Positions 53,501 to 58,480 of a stretch of 64,000 nucleotides of DNA are shown in pieces. The notes beneath the pieces are model-generated. The model was not told the DNA's origin and ran no database searches. It saw only the letters and a program-made list of their open reading frames with translations. Both the position numbers and the translations under genes were made by a program. The number at the start of each line of letters is the position of its first letter. Position 1 is the first letter of the stretch. The stretch lies in assembly GCF_032854445.1 (NCBI RefSeq), contig NC_088301.1:35887187-35951186 (forward strand). The letters run 5' to 3'. This DNA is from Liolophura sinensis (lineage: Eukaryota > Mollusca > Polyplacophora > Chitonida > Chitonidae).

Positions 53501-56141
53501 ATCCTTACACTTACTCCTACACGTATCGACTATTTGTGCATACATACATCCGCGCACATGTACTTTGTTCGTTTACACCTATCCACTACTTTGTGCCTTT
53601 ACACATATCCACTACTCTATGCCCTTACACCTATCCACTACTTTGTGCCTTTACACCTATCTACTACTTTGTGCCTTTACACCTATCCACTACTTTGTGC
53701 CTTTACACATATCCACTACTCTGCACCCTTACACATATCCACTACTTTGTGCCTTTACACATATCCACTACTCTGTACCCTTACACCTATCCACTACTTT
53801 GTGCCTTTACACGTATCCACTACTTTGTGCCTTTACACCTATCCACTACTTTGTGCCTTTACACCTATCCACTACTCTATGCCCTTACACCTATCCACTA
53901 CTTTGTGCCCTTACAGCTATCCACTACTTTGTGCCTTGACACCTATCCACTATTTTGTGCCCTTACACCTATCCAGTACTTTGTACCTTTACACATGTCC
54001 ACTACTCTGTGCCCTTACACATATCCAATACTTTGTGCTCCTGCACATATCCAATATTTGTGCTCTTACACTTATCAGCTACTTTGTCATACACTCTCAC
54101 ACATCCACTTCTTTGTGCCCTTACAGGTATCCACTGATTTTTGCCTTTGTACATCCCTGGCATTCAGAAGAAATAGCCAGGGAAATGAGAACATTTATAT
54201 TGCTTGTTCTGCTCTTTGAACAGACCTTGGAAAAAAGTATAGGGCTGGATATCATTTTAAATTTTTGTGCAGAAAGATTCCTAGTTTGGTTTCTTTCTGT
54301 CGTAACAAAATTCAAAGGCATTTATCAAAAAATTCTCTTGCCAAAGATTTTTTCATTTCCTAATTCAGAAGATGATAAATGTTCAAAATCTCTACCTTCT
54401 GAAAAATGAGATTTATTCATACATTCCTAGTGTGAAACAAGAATCAGCAAAGAAATAAGGTTGTTTGCTAGATGTTCTGCTTGTTTGTAGTTTTTAATTT
54501 TAATTGTGCAGGGAGAGGAACGTGCTGTTCGGCAGTTCCAGTTTAATGCCTGGCCCAAGGGACAGAGTGTACCCTCTTCCACTTCAGCTCTACTCCACCT
54601 GCTGGATATGGTCGAGGAAGGGCAGCCGAAAAACAACAAAAGCCCCATCACTGTGCACTGCATGTAAGCTGATACAGGAGTTTACTGCTTGAAATTTTAG
54701 TCTTCCATATTCTTGAAGACATTTTTTTTTTCGCTCCTAATTCTTCAACCTTTGCAACCACCCCTTAAACATGGGATATGTAGAGAAATAATTTCACAGG
54801 TTTATGAGCCTTCAATGTTTAATGACACAAACAGATCATTTTTAGCATCAGTTTCATGTTAATTGTATGCATACAATCCACTGAAAAAAATGCTTTAATT
54901 AGTGTTTGAAAAGGTTGAAGATTTACCGTATGGTGTTGATGGATACATGTAGGTGGACAGATAGATAGTCCATTAGGGAAGTAAATCCAAAAGATATTTA
55001 TGTTGAATCACAAACTTTGATTGAAGTTTCTATGGAAATGTTTTATGCCTGTTAACGTGTCTCATTAGCTGCTTGTATTTGTCTCACTGTAATTTATGCA
55101 TTATAACATGGCTTGCAGTTGTCTTCCACTTAGCTGATAAGAATCCTGTAAATTCCTTTCTTTTTGAATTTCAATTTATAGAGAACCACTTAAAACATTC
55201 TTCCTAATTTACCTAAAAGTAGAGATGAATTTGTATTCACACTATTGTTTTCTCCCTTTACAGGAATGGAGCATGTCAGAGTGGTTTGTTCTGTGCAGCC
55301 AGTCTTATATGTGAGCGTATAAAAGTAGACGATGAAGTGAATGTGTTCCAGACAGTCAAGCAGATTCGCATTAACAGGCCGCAATTTATTAATGATGAGG
55401 TAAGATCCATGTTTATCACATACCATAAATATAGTAAACAGAGTTGATAGAGTGTTTGGGGGAATATCTGCTTTGCAGTATAGGTAATAGCTTTTCAGTA
55501 GATTACCATTATTACTAAAATAAAGTCACAAAGCAGCAGGATTTGTTTAAAAGCCTCAAGAACTCCGCGACCCTAGATTACCAGGGTAGATGGGATCCCA
55601 ATCATTTTGGGTCAACACGAGATGGAATGTGAAAGTATAGAGCTGTAAAAGTGAAAAAATTGTTTTTTGGGTGTAAAAGCTAATTCATCTGTATCATACA
55701 TGTAAGATGGTGGTGCGATTTTGCCCTGAGATGTTGTCATATTGACCTACTACACAAACTACATAATGAATCCAGCCCTCTTAGTACTTATCAAGTACAT
55801 ATGTACGTGGCAAGTGGTGACAGAATAGAAGTAAATGTATAGAGTAATGAGAGAAACAGTTAATATTATTAGATACATGCACTGGTATAAAGTTGCAATT
55901 AGGGTAAAGGTGATTTTATTTACAGATAGTGAAATCTTTTCAAGGCATAAAGAATTGTCGTTGATAGACTGGTGTGAGTACTATCTGTACCTAGCTTAAG
56001 CTGACTTTTATGTAGATGTATTTTATGTAACCTTGAAACTTCAATACACACGTCTTACCTCAGTTCTTTTGTTTTCTTCCACAGGAGCAATACCAGTTTT
56101 GTTACCAGATGGCCCTAGAGTATCTAGACAGTCGACAGTGA
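8391..56141 (+). CDS. Kringle/EGF-repeat receptor-type protein tyrosine phosphatase, 5'-partial, 25 exons
   Basis: Single-pass membrane receptor predicted to dephosphorylate phosphotyrosine on cytoplasmic substrates. Joining 25 GT-AG exons by phase gives 1038 residues and a TGA stop (56139-56141) with no internal frame break. Approximate order in the partial protein: EGF-like 1-45, kringle 49-129, five EGF-like repeats 130-358, transmembrane helix 371-391, juxtamembrane 392-491, PTP D1 about 492-776, PTP D2 about 777-1038. D1 has KNRYGN (512-517), a WSD loop (646-648) and HCSAGIGR (Cys680, Arg686). D2 has WPK (938-940) and Cys974 with Gln980 in place of Arg, so D2 is probably regulatory. No signal peptide or start codon was found upstream, so the N-terminus is missing or in unrecognised exons. 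The family call rests on PTP motifs and is firm. Orthology to a named vertebrate RPTP is not supported because the ectodomain differs. Exons are listed separately below. Confidence 0.9.
16243..16337. mobile_element. 95-bp short inverted-repeat element
   Basis: Left end TGTAGTATCAAATTTATTAA and right end TTAATAAATTGGATACTACA are inverted repeats with one mismatch over 20 bp. Inner TTTGTTTG/CAAACAAA also pair. Probably a tiny MITE or foldback element. Confidence 0.6.
17700..18035 (-). mobile_element. tRNA-derived repeat, - arm of an inverted pair, longer copy
   Basis: Reverse-complement copy of 18182-18330 over 17905-18035 (same boxes; B box GGTTCGAAACC), extending further into a 3' body at 17700-17905. 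The two arms are about 150 bp apart, head to head. Confidence 0.65.
18182..18330 (+). mobile_element. tRNA-derived repeat, + arm of an inverted pair
   Basis: A box TGGTCGAGTGG (18188-18198) and B box GGTTCAAAACC (18253-18263), with a long type II-like middle, followed by TCAGCACTAGAATCTGTGCT and ATATTCAGAAAGTG. It is a third SINE family, 3'-truncated relative to the minus-strand copy. It is not scored as a functional tRNA because acceptor-stem pairing is lacking. Confidence 0.65.
19335..19500 (-). mobile_element. Degenerate SINE copy, minus strand
   Basis: TGTTGTTTAATGCAATGCTC, AAGAATTTTAATTAG and TTATGGTTGGAGGAAAG follow the reversed SINE tail and body. Diverged. Confidence 0.5.
21632..21872 (+). 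mobile_element. tRNA-derived SINE, complete copy with 12-bp target duplication
   Basis: Pol III A box TGGCTCAGTTGG (21644-21655) and B box GTTCAAGTCC (21714-21723), then a body and a tail CACCAATCAAATAAATAAAT. It is flanked by a perfect direct repeat CACTATTACTCA at 21620-21631 and 21873-21884. The intact duplication and clean boxes suggest a relatively recent insertion. This is the reference copy for the other family members in this window. Confidence 0.9.
23449..23520 (+). mobile_element. Fragment of the second SINE family
   Basis: TATCAGTATAATGTTACTAG followed by ATGGGTTGTCATGTCAGGTGTC is nearly identical to the body block at about 4655-4700. The head is missing. Confidence 0.6.
23516..23573. 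repeat. (TA)n(CA)n microsatellite
   Basis: A run of TATATA followed directly by an uninterrupted CACACA run of roughly 35 bases. It is likely polymorphic. Confidence 0.95.
25725..26125. repeat. Minisatellite, about 79-bp unit, five copies
   Basis: The anchor AAATTCACAT (and variants) starts at 25731, 25810, 25888, 25968 and 26048, giving spacings of 79, 78, 80 and 80. Each unit contains ATTGTTGTCGTCATTGAGTG-like and GAGTCAGAATTGGTGTC-like blocks. Copies are diverged from one another. Confidence 0.85.
26730..27135. repeat. Degenerate tandem repeat, roughly 75-140 bp units
   Basis: A block like TATAAATTACAAAATTC followed by CTTGTGTATTGGAATCAAT recurs near 26773, 26858, 26943 and 27085. Spacing is irregular and copies are eroded. 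It lies close after the 79-bp minisatellite. Confidence 0.45.
29378..29517. mobile_element. 140-bp foldback/MITE-like element
   Basis: The ends are inverted: GATTTCATGAAGCTTACTTAG on the left pairs with CTAAGTGAGCTTCATGAAATC on the right (one mismatch), within 30-bp outer arms starting CCTG and ending CAGG. Inner CTTAGCTAAG segments also pair. No clear target duplication and no transposase. Confidence 0.65.
35000..35251 (+). CDS. RPTP exon: kringle domain
   Basis: 252-bp phase 1-1 exon after TTTTCCAG, with donor GTAAGC. It encodes one complete kringle of about 80 residues. Six cysteines are in kringle order, with the hallmarks YTGF, CLRW, NYCRNPG, PWCFT and a final YCTIKRC. The Asp-x-Asp pair that lysine-binding kringles carry after NP is absent (the sequence reads NPGRH), so plasminogen-type lysine binding is unlikely. 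NYT is a possible N-glycosylation site. Kringles are protein-interaction modules of secreted proteases and of ROR receptors. Finding one in an RPTP is unusual. Confidence 0.88.
35578..35640 (+). mobile_element. SINE tail fragment
   Basis: ATTCTGATACGGCATTAAAC plus an ATTCATTAATTAATC tail resembles the TACGACGTTAAACCC end of the SINE at 43994-44233. It is only about 60 bp. Confidence 0.4.
36772..36909 (+). CDS. RPTP exon: EGF-like repeat 2
   Basis: 138-bp phase 1-1 exon after TTCATGCAG, with donor GTATGA. It has eight cysteines ([17 protein letters not shown] start, CQSGCAPGW near the end) and follows the kringle directly in the predicted protein. The spacing is the scavenger receptor F / MEGF type rather than the six-Cys classical EGF. 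Confidence 0.87.
37217..37351 (+). CDS. RPTP exon: EGF-like repeat 3
   Basis: 135-bp phase 1-1 exon after TTTGATCTAG, with donor GTAAGT. Eight cysteines: [27 protein letters not shown] and a closing YC. It is one codon shorter than its neighbours. It is in the same reading frame as the exons on either side when spliced. Confidence 0.87.
38512..38649 (+). CDS. RPTP exon: EGF-like repeat 4
   Basis: 138-bp phase 1-1 exon after TTTTTCAG, with donor GTCAGT. Eight cysteines: [29 protein letters not shown]. It closely parallels repeat 3 (FGCxxGxxG), which suggests local exon duplication. Confidence 0.87.
38996..39133 (+). CDS. RPTP exon: EGF-like repeat 5
   Basis: 138-bp phase 1-1 exon. The acceptor is the less usual TTGTATTATAAG after a T-rich run; the donor is GTGAGC. 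It encodes [29 protein letters not shown]. It has an extra adjacent Cys (CC) in the middle of the repeat, giving nine cysteines. An unpaired Cys could be free or pair outside the domain. Confidence 0.85.
39518..39735. mobile_element. MITE-like element, intron copy B
   Basis: ATAATTCTTCATCCTTTTTG at the left and TTGATGAATTAGGG at the right resemble the ends of 54737-54928. The interior shares ATTCAAGCATATTCTGAAG and TGTGCATAAATTGCAC with copy C at 41838-41967. Confidence 0.5.
40000..40137 (+). CDS. RPTP exon: EGF-like repeat 6 (membrane-proximal)
   Basis: 138-bp phase 1-1 exon after TTTTACAG, with donor GTAAGA. Encodes [18 protein letters not shown]-like core, [17 protein letters not shown] is a possible N-glycosylation sequon. 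It is the last ectodomain module before the transmembrane exon. Confidence 0.87.
40744..40771. promoter_or_regulatory. Paired TGACGTCA (CRE-like) sites in an intron
   Basis: Two perfect TGACGTCA palindromes at 40744-40751 and 40764-40771, start-to-start spacing 20 bp (about two helical turns). A third perfect copy lies at 34554-34561, about 440 bp upstream of the kringle exon. They may be enhancer sites; there is no direct evidence of use. Confidence 0.3.
41526..41628 (+). CDS. RPTP exon: transmembrane helix
   Basis: 103-bp exon after TGTGTTTAG, with donor GTAGGT, entering in phase 1 and leaving in phase 2. A short Ala-rich linker precedes a hydrophobic run of about 21 residues ([20 protein letters not shown]). 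It ends in MKR, and the next exon adds a basic stop-transfer cluster. This fits a type I single-pass topology with the phosphatase domains in the cytosol. Confidence 0.88.
41838..41967. mobile_element. MITE-like element, intron copy C
   Basis: Left end AACTCCTCAAACTCTTC and right end AAAAGGTTGAGGAATTAGG pair imperfectly. The interior AAAATGTGCATAAATTGCAC, followed by TAAAAGTTGC, matches copy B. Confidence 0.5.
42333..42439 (+). CDS. RPTP exon: basic juxtamembrane segment
   Basis: 107-bp exon after TCATTTTGCAG, with donor GTGAGG, phase 2 to phase 1. It starts with a basic stop-transfer patch (RRKRHRNQ) and continues into a polar segment containing MYNLQ. No domain is recognised. It lies just upstream of the solo LTR inserted in the following intron. 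Confidence 0.8.
42535..43300 (-). mobile_element. Solo LTR of an LTR retrotransposon
   Basis: A 766-bp element with ends TGTTACG ... CATAACA (7-bp inverted ends with one mismatch), flanked by the direct repeat CTTG at 42531-42534 and 43301-43304. On the minus strand there is a TATATAAG box (43115-43122 on +) and AATAAA hexamers near 42629 and 42644, in the order expected for U3-R-U5. No internal region or second LTR is present. It sits in the intron between two juxtamembrane exons. The type (Ty3-like) is a guess from the short target duplication. Confidence 0.65.
43700..43887 (+). CDS. RPTP exon: juxtamembrane with YANV motif, leads into D1
   Basis: 188-bp exon ending at GTGAGT in phase 0. 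It encodes an acidic linker, PIYANV (Tyr454, a Y-x-N form expected to suit Grb2-type SH2 domains if phosphorylated), and [24 protein letters not shown], the helical lead-in typical of PTP D1. The acceptor at 43698-43699 is chosen because it keeps frame with the previous donor. The acceptor at 43686-43687 also fits. A more pyrimidine-rich AG at 43658-43659 would give an immediate stop unless an unseen small exon precedes it. The 5' boundary is therefore uncertain. Confidence 0.78.
43994..44233 (+). mobile_element. SINE 3' part with CACTCACTCACTC tail
   Basis: Contains GTATCAGTATAATGGCTCGG, a middle block ending in TCATCGTCATATGACTGAAA, then TTAAGTACGACGTTAAACCC and a terminal CACTCACTCACTC. 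This tail is a familiar mollusc SINE end. It is in the intron before the first D1 exon. Confidence 0.75.
44335..44465 (+). repeat. Dispersed repeat, copy 2
   Basis: GATTTTTCAGCAGAATATCA, GAATCAGGAAAAATGAGCAA and TAATGGACAAAATATG parallel the copy at 5735-5870. The copies are diverged and non-coding. Confidence 0.5.
44796..44883 (+). CDS. RPTP exon: PTP D1, KNRYGN segment
   Basis: 88-bp exon after CTATTTCAG, with donor GTAAGT, phase 0 to phase 1. Encodes [10 protein letters not shown] and KNRYGNIIA, the conserved start of a PTP catalytic domain (the phosphotyrosine-recognition loop region). Its counterpart in D2 is 50844-50943. Confidence 0.9.
45159..45235 (+). CDS. RPTP exon: PTP D1, DYVNANYMD segment
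   Basis: 77-bp exon after AATTTCAG, donor GTAAGT, phase 1 to phase 0. Encodes [10 protein letters not shown] then DYVNANYMD, matching the family motif DYINANYIDG. The D2 counterpart is 51136-51209. Confidence 0.9.
45647..45683 (+). CDS. RPTP exon: PTP D1 micro-exon, [12 protein letters not shown]
   Basis: 37-bp exon after TTATTTTCAG, donor GTAATG, phase 0 to phase 1. Encodes [12 protein letters not shown], continuing the YIATQGP motif that is completed by the next exon. The matching D2 block (51484-51618) is uninterrupted here, so this intron was gained in D1 or lost in D2. Confidence 0.88.
45980..46133. repeat. Tandem repeat, 38-bp unit, four copies
   Basis: The anchor TGCTTGTAACTGCCATGG starts at 45984, 46022, 46060 and 46098, exactly 38 bp apart. 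Copies are almost identical (one GAC/GAA difference), so expansion is recent. It lies in the D1 intron after the 37-bp exon. Confidence 0.95.
46349..46446 (+). CDS. RPTP exon: PTP D1, DFWRMIW segment
   Basis: 98-bp exon after GGCTTCAG, donor GTAAGT, phase 1 to phase 0. Encodes [29 protein letters not shown], matching the conserved DFWRMVW and IVMLTNLxE motifs of PTP domains. Confidence 0.9.
46787..46906 (+). CDS. RPTP exon: PTP D1, KKCEQYWP segment
   Basis: 120-bp phase 0-0 exon after TTAATTCAG, donor GTAAGT. Encodes [19 protein letters not shown] and the F-TVRTFQL strand of the PTP fold. The D2 counterpart is 52433-52567. Confidence 0.9.
47092..47240 (+). CDS. RPTP exon: PTP D1, WSD loop and start of the active-site loop
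   Basis: 149-bp exon after TGTTTTTTTAG, donor GTATGT, phase 0 to phase 2. Encodes [15 protein letters not shown] and GPILVHC. The general-acid loop is WSD (646-648), with Ser in place of the usual Pro; the catalytic Asp648 is present. The exon ends just after catalytic Cys680, so the PTP signature is split by a 2.6 kb intron. Confidence 0.9.
47385..47556 (+). mobile_element. SINE copy, 5' part, interrupted by a LINE
   Basis: Matches the same SINE: GGGAGTTCAAGTCTAGCTCATGCTGGCCTC and CAACCATAATGCTGGC. It stops abruptly at (TAA)n, where LINE-derived sequence begins. A SINE-like tail (CAATCAAATAAATAAAT) reappears near 49200, consistent with a nested insertion. Confidence 0.7.
47557..49170 (-). 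mobile_element. 5'-truncated, broken LINE retrotransposon with reverse transcriptase remnants
   Basis: On the minus strand, reading from 49150 downward, RT-like pieces occur in order: a linker before RT, a KAFDxVNH-like block (about 48800), a [16 protein letters not shown] block (about 48600), the active-site region reading LSADNTT (about 48525) where YADDTT is expected, and [19 protein letters not shown] (about 48290). The last piece sits in an open frame of 100 codons at 48206-48508. Stops and frameshifts separate the blocks. The 3' end carries a TTATTATT tail at 47556-47575. No endonuclease domain is seen. It is inactive. Confidence 0.85.
49171..49235 (+). mobile_element. Probable 3' tail of the LINE-interrupted SINE
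   Basis: AAATCTGCAATCAAATAAAT resembles the SINE 3' end AACACCAATCAAATAAATAAAT. It lies directly beyond the LINE, so it probably belongs to the SINE whose 5' part is at 47385-47556. Confidence 0.5.
49841..49976 (+). CDS. RPTP exon: PTP D1, SAGIGRSG signature
   Basis: 136-bp exon after TTGTTCACAG, donor GTATGT, phase 2 to phase 0. Completes [12 protein letters not shown] (Cys680 in the previous exon, Arg686 and Ser687 here) and continues to [12 protein letters not shown], the Q-loop strand. All residues needed for thiol-phosphate catalysis are present, so D1 is predicted active. Confidence 0.92.
50168..50317 (+). CDS. RPTP exon: end of PTP D1 and D1-D2 linker
   Basis: 150-bp phase 0-0 exon after TTGTTCCCAG, donor GTAAAA. 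Begins [17 protein letters not shown], the C-terminal helix of D1, followed by a linker ([16 protein letters not shown]) leading into D2. Confidence 0.9.
50435..50690 (+). mobile_element. SINE copy, same family as 21632-21872
   Basis: Diverged copy in the intron after D1. It keeps CGCTGTGAGTTCAAGTCCA, CTCATGCTGGCTTC, the CCACCATAATGCTGGC block and the tail AACACCAATCGGATAAATAAAT. The target duplication is not clear. Confidence 0.8.
50844..50943 (+). CDS. RPTP exon: PTP D2, KNRFKNILP segment
   Basis: 100-bp exon after CCCTTCAAACAG, donor GTATGT, phase 0 to phase 1. Encodes [15 protein letters not shown], the start of the second PTP domain. It has the same exit phase as its D1 counterpart. Confidence 0.9.
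51136..51209 (+). CDS. RPTP exon: PTP D2, DYINAIFLP segment
   Basis: 74-bp exon after TTTTTACAG, donor GTAAGT, phase 1 to phase 0. Encodes [11 protein letters not shown] and [10 protein letters not shown], the D2 version of DYINANYID. Confidence 0.9.
51484..51618 (+). CDS. RPTP exon: PTP D2, DFWRLLYDY segment
   Basis: 135-bp phase 0-0 exon after TTTCGCTTAG, donor GTGAGT. Encodes [25 protein letters not shown] and [12 protein letters not shown]. It equals the combined length of D1 exons 45647-45683 plus 46349-46446 (37+98). Confidence 0.9.
52024..52060 (-). mobile_element. SINE 3' tail fragment, minus strand
   Basis: GATTTATTTATCGGATTGGT followed by GTTTTCC is the reverse complement of the SINE tail AACACCAATCGGATAAAT. 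Only the tail is present. Confidence 0.5.
52433..52567 (+). CDS. RPTP exon: PTP D2, ALYWPEEHG segment
   Basis: 135-bp phase 0-0 exon after TTGTTTCTAG, donor GTACAC. Encodes [19 protein letters not shown] and [10 protein letters not shown]. The following intron holds the 26-bp minisatellite. Confidence 0.9.
52640..54150. repeat. 26-bp minisatellite with a 303-bp higher-order unit
   Basis: From about 53570 the unit TATCCACTACTTTGTGCC plus TTTACACC repeats with a 26-bp period (ATCC at 53581, 53607, 53633). The left part (about 52800-53405) is a 303-bp block duplicated in tandem (TCAACTTCTTTGTCAT at 52811 and 53114). The unit has no stop in any forward frame, so it yields long open frames (up to 370 codons). 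These are not genes. The array lies in the intron between 52567 and 54512. Confidence 0.92.
54512..54663 (+). CDS. RPTP exon: PTP D2, WPK loop
   Basis: 152-bp exon after AATTGTGCAG, donor GTAAGC, phase 0 to phase 2. Encodes [19 protein letters not shown] and PITVHC. The general-acid Asp is replaced by Lys (WPK, 938-940). As in D1, the exon ends just after the signature Cys (Cys974). Confidence 0.9.
54737..54928. mobile_element. MITE-like element (AATTCTTCAACCTTT ends), intron copy A
   Basis: Left end TAATTCTTCAACCTTTGCA and right end TGAAAAGGTTGAAGATTTA are inverted repeats (17 of 19). No coding capacity. Related copies lie at 39518-39735 and 41838-41967. Confidence 0.55.
55264..55399 (+). 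CDS. RPTP exon: PTP D2, degenerate signature
   Basis: 136-bp exon after CCTTTACAG, donor GTAAGA, phase 2 to phase 0. Completes HCMNGACQSG: the Cys is kept but the position of the essential Arg (C-x5-R) is Gln980. With WPK this makes D2 a predicted pseudophosphatase, as is common for RPTP D2 domains. Confidence 0.9.
56085..56141 (+). CDS. RPTP last coding exon
   Basis: Acceptor TTCTTCCACAG. Encodes [18 protein letters not shown] and a TGA stop. This is the short C-terminal helix of D2, parallel to [14 protein letters not shown] at the end of D1. Confidence 0.9.
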   Translation, partial: EQYQFCYQMALEYLDSRQ

Positions 56142-58480
56142 CCAGACTTTCAAGTGATCAAGTTTAAACTGGCATTATATTACTTAATATTTCAAAACTT
56201 ACGTATTATTAACATGATATCCAGTGAAGGAAAACAAGGGGTGCCGTTTGTATGCGTTATTTCAACTCTGCCAGTCTATTGCTTTATACAATATGCTGTG
56301 GTAATAGAAATACAAGTCATTGTGTAGAGTTTTAGGGTCACCTTGTGTCACAAGATATTTGTATTGGTGTGAATGAGATGACCTGATGATTGAAGTGGAG
56401 CAGTATCTGGATTTATTTCATGTCACATCGTAGTGTGACATATATAAAGCATGACCAATATTAGAATGTTTTTGATAGAGAGATTTGGGATGATATGTCA
56501 CAATTGGCTACATATGTATTATTTATAATAACAGTTCTTTGGTGATAGATTCAGGATTACATTTAACATGTGCATGATTACAATCAAGTTGTCATCATGT
56601 CGCAAAATATGTCATTTTGTAAAATGTACTGATTTATCGGAGGAAAGAGAGTTGGAATTGACATCAGAGACCATTTTGACACACATACACATTATCGTTT
56701 TAAACAAAATTCCCTTGGCATAGGAATGTGTTCATGTTTGTCAGAACATATACTCTGTTTACGTTTAATCATGAACATGTGGCAGAAGCGACTCATCCTT
56801 ATGATACCTTGGAAGGAACTGAACTTAGTGGTACAAGTGAATTATATTGTTAAGAACATGCAAAAAATCTAGATAATCACAATGCCAAAGGAAGTAGAAG
56901 TTATAATTGATTATTGCTTAGAAAAGAGAGTGGATAAAAAAGGATATCTTTTATTCGGTGATAAACAGGACGTCTACTATTAAATAGTCATAAGTCAGTG
57001 TTAATTGAAGATCATTAGACACCAAAAATCCATTTGCTATCAGACAGAATGTTGTCAAGGTGTGACAAATGTATAATACTTTTAAAAAACATCAATGTTC
57101 TTGTAATGAACAGAATTGAACTTGATTATCGAAATGCATTAGTGTGCCTGCATATAGTGTGTGACTAATGTCTCTGTTCTCGGCTATTTTGAATGTGTAC
57201 GTACATGTTTCGGGTATTGACATGTTCGTCATCTTTTTTGAAAATGAACGAACACAGATTCAAAGGATAATCCAGCATTGTGCATTCCAGGATTACAGTT
57301 TCGTTACATTTACCTGCAACATTATTTGCTATTACTTTTTTGTCCATTCCAGTCAACGACAAAAATTTGTGATTCGTAGATATTCTTATATAAATGTATA
57401 CGTAAAAACATTAGATGTACTAGTTTTATGTGAAAACTTTCTTTGTGAAAACAGTTGAAAGATAAGTTTTTTTTCATTAGAATTATGAATCAAAAGCATT
57501 GATGTAGTGTAGTTCATGAAGATTTGGACAGAAAATTGACGTTTGTTTGAAGATTAGGTAATATTTTCTTTTGCACAATTAGGTGCTCAGGTTTGTTTGT
57601 GAATTTATTATTGAAAAACATACTTTGTTTATTCAATCTTGATAGTGAATCTTTTCTTGGCAGTAACTGGAAGTTCCAAATAAACTGTCATTAAATTACT
57701 ACTAGATTTTCAGAAAATATACTTCCAGAGTTCGTCTGATAAAAATATTGATATTGCAAGTATTTGTAGGGTATGTGATGGTGCTGTTATTTCCAAAGGT
57801 TTACTGTATGACAATGTATTAAGCCAAAGTTTTGCTGACGTTTGAATTTCTGCAAGCAGATAAAATATGCTCATAATGATTTTGCTGGCAGATATATACA
57901 AATACATGTAATCATGATATTAACTATCCTTTTTTCATGTTAAGTATTTCCTTACAAACAAAAAGTTTTAGGCAATGATTTCCTTTTGCTGTATTTGTAT
58001 TAATAATGGAAAGTTTTTATAGAATTTACATGTACTTTTGCTATCATACATAATAAGGGTTTGAGCATTTGATTTTATAAGGATTGTGCATTTTTTTTTC
58101 CTCAAAAGATCATGGTGATGTGGCATCTAAAAATTCACTGATATATATACTTATTTTACACTGTTTGGCTGTTGAGAGCGTTTTATTTAGAACCCTTTGG
58201 AATTTGGTGTGCTGAGTGGTGGAGTGGTCTTGGTTAAAGTAACAAGTAATGTTGAGAGACAGAACTAGACTATACATCCATCATGGCAATTAAATTGTGT
58301 CAAATTGAACTTTCCATTGGCAACCAGCTGATGACCAAATGATCATTGGGAAAATAGATTTGGTTTTTGGTTGAATTTTGCTCAGTAGCTGTAAAGAGAC
58401 CTTGCACTATCATTGCTATGTGTTGTTGACAGTAAGTACACAGTTGATTAAATAAAAGTCCACTCTCGGCCCCATGTTTT
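56142..58480 (+). other. Likely 3' UTR of the RPTP gene
   Basis: AT-rich non-coding sequence after the stop with no further splice-compatible coding exon. AATAAA hexamers lie at 57679 and 58451. The latter is followed by a T/GT-rich stretch, so I place the main end near 58480. The end point is inferred and transcript data are needed to fix it. Confidence 0.5.
58451..58456 (+). terminator. Candidate polyadenylation signal AATAAA
   Basis: Canonical hexamer about 2.3 kb after the stop codon, followed within about 40 bases by TGTTTGTTTCATTTT, which resembles a U/GU-rich downstream element. Alternatives are AATAAA at 57679 and 58651. Confidence 0.4.

Noticed and set aside
53297-54409. Open frame of 370 codons (and overlapping frames of 241 and 180 codons) on the + strand
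   Set aside because: They are produced by the stop-free 26-bp minisatellite; all three frames show the same repeating peptide, and the interval lies inside an RPTP intron.
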